This document shows positions 36,841 through 43,257 of a stretch of DNA of 43,257 nucleotides, one piece after another. Origin of the DNA: an uncultured Prevotella sp. (lineage in GTDB: Bacteria; Bacteroidota; Bacteroidia; Bacteroidales; Bacteroidaceae). Positions within the stretch are counted from its first letter, which is position 1. Every line of letters starts with the position of its first letter. Made by a program: the position numbers and the translations under genes. The DNA lies in contig ONCJ01000015.1 of the NCBI GenBank assembly GCA_900316295.1, positions 1-43,257 of the forward strand. The letters run 5' to 3'. The notes under the pieces are model-generated. The model was given only the letters and a program-made list of their open reading frames with translations, had not been told where the DNA came from and searched no databases.

Positions 36841-37225
36841 AGATGTTCTTATTATGTGTTTTGTTTTACTTTACTTCACCTCCTCGAAAACGACTCTAAC
36901 TGACTATCAATGCGTTAGCACCGGATGTTGCATACATGTCGCAAAAACGGAAATAACCATTGATAATCAACATGTTACAAAATCACTGCAAAGGCATATA
37001 TTTCTCCCCAAACAACCCAAAGAAAACACAGAAAAAAATCACAAACCTGCCATATTTTCTTTGATTTGGATTGGATGAACATAAAGTTTTAGTCGGCACA
37101 ATCCTCGACTATTCCATAGAAGATTTGTTTTTCGATGAGATTTTATGGAGCTGTAGAATCTTTGTCTCGTTGTGATTTTAAATGGCACAATGTCATTCCT
37201 TCGTTCACGTAAATTATGCTTAAAT
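36841..37225. other. Gene-free spacer
   Basis: About 385 bp between the two facing terminators. The only ORF of note (36854-37078, plus strand) looks like chance translation. I see no tRNA, recombinase or repeat here. Confidence 0.5.
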
Positions 37226-37260
37226 TAAAAAATGCCCCGTTGAGTTTCATCAGCGAGGCA
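37226..37260 (-). terminator. Terminator of the defence operon
   Basis: Reading leftwards: TGCCTCGCTG pairs with CAACGGGGCA (one mismatch, one G-T wobble), then TTTTTT. It is 10 bp after the stop of the last small gene, and marks the operon's end. Confidence 0.8.
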
Positions 37261-37270
37261 CATTCTTAAA

Positions 37271-37441
37271 TCACTTTTCTTTTCTAACGCCTTTGAATGG
37301 TGTTCCGTCCTGTTTGCCATCCATAAACTGTCCATTAGGGCCACGTTTTGTCCAAATGCCAGTCTTTGGGTTCAGAACTTGACTTCTCTGGCGCACCATT
37401 CCGTTTCTGTGGCCATCGCCACTTGGGGGATTTGTTGCCAT
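37271..37441 (-). CDS. 56-residue basic protein, last gene of the defence operon
   Basis: It starts MATNPPSGDGHRNGMV and ends GTPFKGVRKEK, with SQVLNPKTGIWTKR and GQFMDGK in between. It is rich in Gly, Lys and Arg and probably unstructured or nucleic-acid-binding. I recall similar small proteins (GDGHRNG...RSQV.NP...FKGVR.EK) as hypothetical genes in many bacteria, so I think it is real; I cannot name a function. It lies 70 bp after the TIR gene and just before the terminator. Its size makes it easy to miss. Confidence 0.75.
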   Translation of the reverse strand: MATNPPSGDGHRNGMVRQRSQVLNPKTGIWTKRGPNGQFMDGKQDGTPFKGVRKEK

Positions 37442-37511
37442 ATTCAATCTTTACCCGTCCTTTTCGGGGATTAAAGTGGCTGCATGTTTCAGGCAGCCGT
37501 AATAATTTTCT

Positions 37512-38282
37512 CTATCCATTTATTAACTCTGTAATTTCTTCTGCAATTTCTTCAACCGTATATGAAGCTGTATTACGGGCTACTTTGTCGGCGAGTGATG
37601 GCGAGTAGTCTAACACCTCTTGCTTGGTAATGCCATGCCAGATAGGCAGGAGTACCTGCTCTCCTGTGTTGGCTTTGGAAATAATACCATCTAGTTCATA
37701 GTTAGTCCAGCCTTTTTTTATGAAAGACTGAGACAGTACTACGATACCAAATTTGCTCTTAGCTAAGCCTCTGTCTATCTTTCTTCGAAGACTGTCGCCA
37801 ATCTTTAGCTCAAACTCGTCATACCAAACCTTCAGCCCTTTGGTCACTAGTGCTTGCGCTAATGGGCGCACCACACTATCTTTGTCCTCAGAAGCATGTG
37901 AGATAAACACATCATATTCCATACAACTGTCTTCAGAGTCACCAATAGTAATAGGCTCTTTATGCAACAATGAGGGAACTGAAGATAAAGGAGGCTCTCT
38001 GTATTCAGGTAGAGGGCTGGGCAGTTTACGTACAGAAGATCTTACAGAACCTCTTAAACCTCCAAGGTCAATGGTCACATACCAATGACCTGAACGAGGA
38101 ATCGTTAGTACAGATGGCGAATGTCTCATGAGTCCGCCATAATAGCTATGGCGGCGCCCATGTTTGTAGTTGTTATAGTTGGAACTGTCCATTAGTCTCA
38201 CGTTGGCAGCATTGCCACTGAGTGTTACTTGGACTTGTTCTCCTTTACCACACTGATGTAGGTCATAAACTTGATACTGCAT
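37512..38282 (-). CDS. DUF1883-TIR domain protein
   Basis: 256 residues. The N-terminal ~85 residues match DUF1883 (QVTLSGNAANVRLMDSSNY, GLMRHSPSVLTIP, HWYVTIDLGGLRGSV). The C-terminal ~135 residues form a TIR_2 domain: YDVFISHASEDKD, LKVWYDEFELKIGDSL, FGIVVLSQSFIKKGW, with the likely NADase Glu196 in NYELDGI. Bacterial TIR proteins of this sort often deplete NAD+ or make signalling nucleotides in phage defence. The gene starts 5 bp after the GIY-YIG-like gene, so the two are likely coupled. The trigger is unknown; DUF1883 may be the sensor or binding part. Confidence 0.88.
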   Translation of the reverse strand: MQYQVYDLHQCGKGEQVQVTLSGNAANVRLMDSSNYNNYKHGRRHSYYGGLMRHSPSVLTIPRSGHWYVTIDLGGLRGSVRSSVRKLPSPLPEYREPPLSSVPSLLHKEPITIGDSEDSCMEYDVFISHASEDKDSVVRPLAQALVTKGLKVWYDEFELKIGDSLRRKIDRGLAKSKFGIVVLSQSFIKKGWTNYELDGIISKANTGEQVLLPIWHGITKQEVLDYSPSLADKVARNTASYTVEEIAEEITELING

Positions 38283-38287
38283 GGTTT

Positions 38288-38590
38288 CTACTCTTTAGTG
38301 GTGTTAGTAATTTCATAGCAGTACACATACACACTGTCATCAGAACCTCCGCCAGTGTTACCTTCCATTCCCTTAGCCAGATAGTACTCCTCCACCTTTT
38401 GGGCTGTAGCCTTGTCTGTAGCAGTACGGTATATCCACCAGGCATTTTCCTTACTTACATTGTGCTCAACAAATAGCCTACGCTCAATGTTATTGGTTAT
38501 TCCAACATAAAAGTTAGAATAATACTGTTTCGAGCTCTTCTGAAGATGAGCATCGAAATCTGCAATAATTTCTTTTGCGGTCAATCTCAT
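38288..38590 (-). CDS. GIY-YIG-like small protein
   Basis: 100 residues. The pattern FYVGITNNIERRLFVEHNV, AQKVEEYYLAKGMEGNTGGG, YVYCYEI fits the GIY-YIG nuclease superfamily: a modified GIY (VGIT), the following Arg, a Glu in the helix (VEEYY) and a Gly-rich end. It is shorter and more divergent than UvrC-type or homing nucleases, so catalysis is not certain. Directly before the TIR gene (5 bp), it may be its partner or antidote, or a second effector; this is inference. Confidence 0.6.
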   Translation of the reverse strand: MRLTAKEIIADFDAHLQKSSKQYYSNFYVGITNNIERRLFVEHNVSKENAWWIYRTATDKATAQKVEEYYLAKGMEGNTGGGSDDSVYVYCYEITNTTKE

Positions 38591-38619
38591 AATTCAATCT
38601 ATTAAAAATGTTACTAATT

Positions 38620-38640
38620 CAAATTTACACCGCAAAAGTA
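38620..38640 (-). promoter_or_regulatory. Possible internal promoter before GIY-YIG/TIR genes
   Basis: Two -7-like boxes read leftwards: TACTTTTG (38633-38640) and TAAATTTG (38620-38627). No good TTTG is at -33. If real, it would let the last three genes be expressed apart from the upstream ones, under the WYL protein. Confidence 0.35.
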
Positions 38641-38671
38641 GGCTCTAAGATTGCAGCCTTACTTCATTGTT

Positions 38672-39700
38672 TCAGAAAACACCACTTTGTTTGCAATTTT
38701 TAACTATTATTTTAGCTCTTTTCTCTATTTTGTCGCGTAGACTCTTTGGCTCCATTATCTGGCAGTTGTTCATAAATCCGAGAATAGCTGTCTCAAACTC
38801 ATAGTTAAAGATTAGGTTCATCTCTATCAAAACATAGTTCTCATTCTGCTCAATTATCTTTTGACTGCTATGCAGCGGTTTAGAAATCATGTACTCAGCA
38901 TCAGGATATCCCACCTTTAATACAACTTTTTCCTTTTTCGCTTTGATATTGACAGACACACCTACCACTTGACTAAAGTACTCGTCTAAGTTCATACCTT
39001 GATAAGTTTGGTATACCACATCTTTTGCTATCTCAAACTTATCTATACGGTCAAGAGGTAAGTTCACTAATGGCAGTTTATCTGCCATGTCTGGTTCCAT
39101 TCCTACCAAAAACCATCTGTTGTTAAATTGTCTTAATTGGTAGGGGTGTATTTCTCTTTTCTTGATGGTCTTTCTGTACTTATAGTAATATATGTATAGT
39201 ACTTTTTGATTCATAATAGCATCCATCAGTGGCTCAAAGTGCTTCATGCCTCTTAAATAAGGATTGTGGTCGAAAGCAACAATGCCATCAGGCCTTTCGC
39301 CTAGATGGAACGTATCTTCCAATCTAGTCAGTGTTTCTTCTATCCAAAGGTAGTTGGGCAAACCTTTTAGCCTGCCAAGCATCCTTATCATTTCCTCCAG
39401 TCTCCCCATATCCTCTTGGGTTAAGGGCATATTCATAATAGAAAAGTCTGGGTCACTATAGTAATAATAGGCCTTATGCCCCACCATGCCTTTTTTGATG
39501 GGGGCAGAATAGCCCTCACTATCCATCATATAGCTGATGTCTTTTCTGATGGTTCTATCTGAGACTTCAGTCCCATAATAATAGTAAGTATCCTTATTGA
39601 CAATCTTTATCAGATCATCCATAAAGTACCTTTTGCTTAGGTCTCTGAAGCATCTGTCTAATATTTTATGCCTCTCAAAGGCATTCTTTGTTGCTGGCAT
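38672..39700 (-). CDS. WYL-domain transcriptional regulator
   Basis: 342 residues. An N-terminal winged helix (about 8-75, LSKRYFMDDLIKIVNK, VSDRTIRKDISYM) precedes a WYL domain (about 145-235, KVLYIYYYKYRK, IHPYQLRQFNNRWFLVGME, NLPLDRIDKFEI) and a C-terminal WCX-like part. Such proteins (BrxR, CapW types) repress defence operons and respond to phage-derived or nucleotide signals. It starts 3 bp after the RloC-like gene ends and precedes the GIY-YIG gene by 81 bp. It probably controls this operon and perhaps its own promoter. Confidence 0.9.
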   Translation of the reverse strand: MPATKNAFERHKILDRCFRDLSKRYFMDDLIKIVNKDTYYYYGTEVSDRTIRKDISYMMDSEGYSAPIKKGMVGHKAYYYYSDPDFSIMNMPLTQEDMGRLEEMIRMLGRLKGLPNYLWIEETLTRLEDTFHLGERPDGIVAFDHNPYLRGMKHFEPLMDAIMNQKVLYIYYYKYRKTIKKREIHPYQLRQFNNRWFLVGMEPDMADKLPLVNLPLDRIDKFEIAKDVVYQTYQGMNLDEYFSQVVGVSVNIKAKKEKVVLKVGYPDAEYMISKPLHSSQKIIEQNENYVLIEMNLIFNYEFETAILGFMNNCQIMEPKSLRDKIEKRAKIIVKNCKQSGVF

Positions 39701-39703
39701 ACT

Positions 39704-41941
39704 CTAACTCTCTTCAGTATTAACACTACTTTCACCTTCTTTAGTAACTGGTCGCATCATCATTTCGTAATGCTCCTGCTGATTCATCTTCTCAAATATT
39801 TTTTTGAACACATCCTTATAACGTTCAAGTTGCCATTCAGACAATTCAACGAAGATGTCATCTGGAAAAGAATGAGAACCATCATTAACCCAACTTAGCA
39901 ATGATCTGCATATTTTTCTTTCTTCTGGAACATCAAATTTCTCAAGGATATATTCAGGACTAAATCCACCTAATATTTGGAAGTAGTTCTCAATAATCCT
40001 ACGCATGATATTCTGTATTACCACATGCGACTTAACATCATTAGAGTTTTTGTATTCATGCCATAGCAAATCATATGAACTCTTGATAGGGTTATCCTTC
40101 ATAAAGGGTTGTATTGAAGAGATATTGTCATTCTTTCTCAATATCCAGAAATAAACATCATCCCTCCATTTGCAATATCTATCAAGAAAAGAAACTTCTT
40201 TGTGGAAGTAAACATTGTGAGTAAGCAGTATAACCTGCTTAATATTGGTATTTCCCTCATGAATAGTTGTGAATAACTCCCTAATCAACGTGCTTACAAC
40301 AAAAAGAACACTGCTATCCAAACTTGAAACAGGATCATCTATAACCAACACCCTGCTACTAGTAATACCACTATCGCTAAAACTACCTTTCACTAACTGC
40401 ATATAATACAAGAAGGTCAGGAAAGTGATTTCACCCTCACTTAGTGTTTTATACGCCAATTCTCCATTTTCTCTTACAACGTGGTATTGATTATGGCCTT
40501 CAACGGTTTCTTCAATGTGAAAACCTGTGAAGCCAAAGCCTGACAGCATCTTATTCATTTTTATAACTGTAGGCTTTACGCTTGTCATGTTAGTTTCTAG
40601 TTTTCTGATTTCTGTCCTTAGTTCCAAATATCTCTTTCTAGCATCTTTAATCTTCACGTCTAAAGCAGATACGCCCTTAACAGTGTCCTTACACAATTTA
40701 TCGTAGGCTTTCAGTTTTGCATATTCAGATTTCACGAAAAACCGCCATATACTCTTTATCAGGTTGTCCCTCTCGCTATTAAAGTTATTCACAAGATTAT
40801 TATGCTTGACAATTTCATCATTTGCACTTTTGATAAGAGCATTTATTTTCTCAATTATGTCTTTGGTGGAAGGTAATGTAATCTGCCTACTAGGTTCTTT
40901 TGCCTTCTGAGTCATACTCCCATATATTTCTGAGATTGTCGCATTAAGAGCTTTGATTAATGATTCTATCTGAATTATATCAAGAAAGCTCTTTGACATA
41001 CCTTTTTGCCCCTCTACCATAACTTTCAGCTTATAAACAATATCGTTACAAGATGCTTTATAGTTGGCTTGCATGTTGTTTATTTCAGCAACATTCTTCT
41101 TATATCCCTCATCAAAGAAATCATTCAGTTTCTTTCTAAAATCCCCATTAATAGTGCGGTGCTGGCAGAAAGGACATACATCACTTCCATCTTCTAGAAA
41201 CTGCAATCCTTGGCTAACCCAGTCAGACATTCCCAATTTCTTAATTAGAGCAGCAATATCAATATCCTGTTTACCCACTACAACCTTTTTCCACAATTCA
41301 GATTCCTCAATATTGAATAAGATAGAGGCGTTAATAGTTTCTATAAGAGCATGTGTGATTGGTGTTTCACCAAAAAGCTGATTTGCTTTTTTCCTAAGAA
41401 CATCAACTTCCGGCACATCATCTTCAAATATACCGAAGCTCTCTAAAATTTTGTCTTTAAACGTTTCCTTCTTTTTAAACCCTTTACAAGCATCAGAAAA
41501 CTCAGAATACCTTCTATAGATATTATCCCATAGGTACTGCATTAAATTACTTTCTTCCGTTTTTTTCTTTTCTTTCAGTTTATCGATATTCTTCTGATAA
41601 TTTTTCCCTTCTTCCTCTATTTGGTTGAGTTGCTCATTTTTTTCTTTTATAATTTTCTCTTCTTCTATAGTTGCTTCACCTAGGGTAAATATCCCAGGCA
41701 TATTTTCAACAATGTTTCGATCTTGGAAATCCTTGTTGTATGTCAAAACATCAAGCGGAGTATCATCAGTCCAATCAATAAAACACTCAGGATATTTACC
41801 CTCAGTATCACTCAACACTTTGCTAATAGTACTTTTTCCAGTACCATTAGCACCATAGATAATATTTACCTTTTGCAGGTTCTCAATCATTACCTCTTCT
41901 TTAAACGAGGCTTCATTTAGGATTTTTATAGACTTAATCAT
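39704..41941 (-). CDS. RloC/PrrC-like ATPase, candidate anticodon nuclease
   Basis: 745 residues of the AAA_13 class. Walker A GANGTGKST (30-38), a CPFC zinc-hook (256-259) between coiled-coil stretches (about 95-130 and 270-460), ABC signature LSEGE, Walker B VLVIDDPVSSLD and LLTHNVYFH. The C-terminus has RRIIENYF (Arg647, Glu651, spacing 4) and WVNDGSH (His690), which matches the order of the R-E-H active site of PrrC/RloC tRNA anticodon nucleases. It would cut a tRNA when a DNA-damage or phage signal relieves ATPase control. The active-site assignment is mine from the pattern. It overlaps rloB by 4 bp. Confidence 0.8.
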   Translation of the reverse strand: MIKSIKILNEASFKEEVMIENLQKVNIIYGANGTGKSTISKVLSDTEGKYPECFIDWTDDTPLDVLTYNKDFQDRNIVENMPGIFTLGEATIEEEKIIKEKNEQLNQIEEEGKNYQKNIDKLKEKKKTEESNLMQYLWDNIYRRYSEFSDACKGFKKKETFKDKILESFGIFEDDVPEVDVLRKKANQLFGETPITHALIETINASILFNIEESELWKKVVVGKQDIDIAALIKKLGMSDWVSQGLQFLEDGSDVCPFCQHRTINGDFRKKLNDFFDEGYKKNVAEINNMQANYKASCNDIVYKLKVMVEGQKGMSKSFLDIIQIESLIKALNATISEIYGSMTQKAKEPSRQITLPSTKDIIEKINALIKSANDEIVKHNNLVNNFNSERDNLIKSIWRFFVKSEYAKLKAYDKLCKDTVKGVSALDVKIKDARKRYLELRTEIRKLETNMTSVKPTVIKMNKMLSGFGFTGFHIEETVEGHNQYHVVRENGELAYKTLSEGEITFLTFLYYMQLVKGSFSDSGITSSRVLVIDDPVSSLDSSVLFVVSTLIRELFTTIHEGNTNIKQVILLTHNVYFHKEVSFLDRYCKWRDDVYFWILRKNDNISSIQPFMKDNPIKSSYDLLWHEYKNSNDVKSHVVIQNIMRRIIENYFQILGGFSPEYILEKFDVPEERKICRSLLSWVNDGSHSFPDDIFVELSEWQLERYKDVFKKIFEKMNQQEHYEMMMRPVTKEGESSVNTEES

Positions 41942-42516
41942 ATTACAACATTCCTTTTATTTCCTACCTCTTTAAGAAATTCAATCAATTTATAAATGCC
42001 TGTTGATGGATTCTGGAATTCATGCAGTTCCTTTGCTCTTGTAACAGCAATATCCGTGTTGTTGTTTAAGAAAGACTTTTGTGTGTCGGTAAAGGCCGAT
42101 TTGGAATAATTCTTCCACAAAGATGCGCTTTTCTTCAACTCTTTGATGAGTGCATCCGTTTCGATGGCTGCCTTTTGGTCTTTAGCATGAAGGAGCAACC
42201 ATATTTCAAAACAAGGATTGCTTAGAAGCATTTCTGCCTTGCATTTACGTAGTTTCTCATTGATAGCCTGCACATCCATGTCGTACATGAGGAATGTGTG
42301 CACCTTATCCCATTGAGAGATTTTGAGTTCCTTTGTACGCTTTTCAACCAACGATGGCGTGATCTTTGTGCCTTCTATGTGCGAAATGATTCTGATGGGT
42401 GACTTATACCACGATTTCAGAAGGTTGATATAGCAGACCTCTGTCTCGCCCTCGCAAATGACAAGGGCGATCTTTCGCATTCGCAAAGATGGTGACGGCT
42501 CTCTTTTGCTTGCCAT
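41938..42516 (-). CDS. rloB: RloB / AbiLii-like protein
   Basis: About 192 residues from MASKREPSPSLRMRK; an earlier TTG (42522) is unlikely. It has the RloB-like start with KIALVICEGETEVCYINLL, then IISHIEGTKITPS, HTFLMYDMDVQ and NPCFEIWLLLHA, a TOPRIM-like metal-binding arrangement (E in EGETE, D-x-D in DMDVQ). In AbiL the homologous partner of an AAA ATPase is the effector. It begins 2 bp after the stop of the disrupted upstream gene and overlaps the RloC-like start by 4 bp. Confidence 0.87.
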   Translation of the reverse strand: MASKREPSPSLRMRKIALVICEGETEVCYINLLKSWYKSPIRIISHIEGTKITPSLVEKRTKELKISQWDKVHTFLMYDMDVQAINEKLRKCKAEMLLSNPCFEIWLLLHAKDQKAAIETDALIKELKKSASLWKNYSKSAFTDTQKSFLNNNTDIAVTRAKELHEFQNPSTGIYKLIEFLKEVGNKRNVVI

Positions 42517-42518
42517 AA

Positions 42519-43257
42519 TCAATCTTCCAATAATTGTTTGATACTTGACACCGATGAATCAACATAAGGCACAGCGTCAAAGCGTCCTTGTATATATCCC
42601 TTTTCGGCATCCATATTCTCACGGAAATCTCTGGTCACGTCTCAGTCGTTTGACATCGATAAGGTTCGTGTTGTGGGACGTGAACAATAACTGACTGCTT
42701 TCTGAAGCATGAATCAAGTCGAGAATGAAATCAGCCAGACGAGTGTGAAGTCCCATGTCAAACTCGTCCATCATGATACTCTTCTTGTTCTTCACCACAT
42801 CTAAGAGGCGTATTAAAATCTGGAACAATTTTCTTGTACCGTTAGATTCTTCCATGTCCATGTCGAACATGATGTCCTTTTGGTTGCGATGGAACGTCTT
42901 GAAGCGAAGCACATCCACCAGTTTGTATGATAGTTCCGTTTGTCCAGGCACGACCACAGGAGCCGGCATTTGCTCTTTCCTTGCCTCGATGTCAGTAATA
43001 TCTGTATCGCATATTTCAAGTGCTTTGAGTATCACCTTCTTGTAGGCATTGAAACTATCCAGCACCATCATATCGTTTACGTTCACAAGCCCCAGCAGGA
43101 ATTGATTCATGAAATAACGATAAAGCTTTTGGGTAATTTCCCTGTTCATCGAGCTGGCACGACTTAGGAAAAGGTTCTTTTCACTGGTGTTTGTAACCAC
43201 ATCCGAAGGCTTAGCCATAACGCCAGTACCAAAGTTGTATTCTCCTTCTGCATCACG
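42519..43257 (-). pseudogene. RloA / AbiLi-like AAA ATPase, 5' partial and disrupted near its 3' end
   Basis: The frame enters from the window edge; the Met at 43218 is internal. It shows the AAA_15/21 Walker B region SIMMDEFDMGLHTRLADFIL and the switch segment LLFTSHNTNLIDVKRLRRDQ. The frame then stops at 42619. In the next frame the expected C-terminus follows: DFRENMDAEKGYIQGRF-DAVPYV and so on to a stop at 42519-42521, 2 bp before rloB. Homologues usually have about 15-20 more residues between RRDQ and this tail, so a small deletion plus frameshift is likely. The protein would lack its last ~35 residues. It may be inactive, or a sequencing error could explain part of this. Confidence 0.8.

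Noticed and set aside
36841-37225. Integration site or tRNA between the facing terminators
   Set aside because: No cloverleaf, no recombinase gene and no direct repeats were found.

Overview
The window looks like chromosome from a Prevotella-like member of the Bacteroidales. The evidence is the promoter grammar (TTTG, 19-21 bp, TAnnTTTG, seen at least six times), a secreted protein with a Bacteroidales-type C-terminal GVYI...GKKVVIK tail, a BT4734/VapE-type protein, and a Cas12a repeat of the kind known from Prevotella. No rRNA or tRNA gene was found.

Left part (1-27650), mostly ordinary genes with even, fairly GC-rich codon use: glycyl-tRNA synthetase; an FKBP-type lipoprotein isomerase; a small membrane protein behind a long structured leader; a MATE exporter; an ABC transporter/permease/GntR(YtrA-like)/M16 peptidase cluster; a minus-strand L-arabinose operon (aldose-epimerase chimera, SSS symporter, araD, araA, araB); a DjlA/TerB-type J-protein; a Ca2+ P-type ATPase with a TPR-YraN nuclease; a PreA-like dihydropyrimidine dehydrogenase; and a large Gly-rich secreted protein. 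Short low-complexity repeats are scattered between these genes and sometimes sit inside their reading frames.

Middle (27650-33950), AT-rich: an MGMT-domain protein and a type V-A CRISPR-Cas locus read leftwards: cas12a (complete), cas4 (C-terminally truncated) and a 22-repeat array. No cas1 or cas2 is present. A perfect 24-bp palindrome lies upstream of cas12a. An 800-bp gene-free region follows, with a hairpin-rich patch and two opposed clusters of TACATAAA boxes. It leads into a 707-aa primase/helicase-like (BT4734-VapE) protein on the plus strand.

Right end (37200-43257): a minus-strand defence operon of seven tightly packed genes: RloA/AbiLi-like ATPase (3' end disrupted, 5' end outside the window), RloB/AbiLii-like, an RloC/PrrC-like ATPase with a zinc-hook CxxC and a candidate R-E-H anticodon-nuclease triad, a WYL-domain regulator, a GIY-YIG-like protein, a DUF1883-TIR protein, and a 56-residue protein too short for ordinary ORF calling. 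It closes with an intrinsic terminator. Three effector types (AbiL-like, ACNase-like, TIR NADase-like) around one WYL regulator is the best candidate here for a composite, undescribed defence system.
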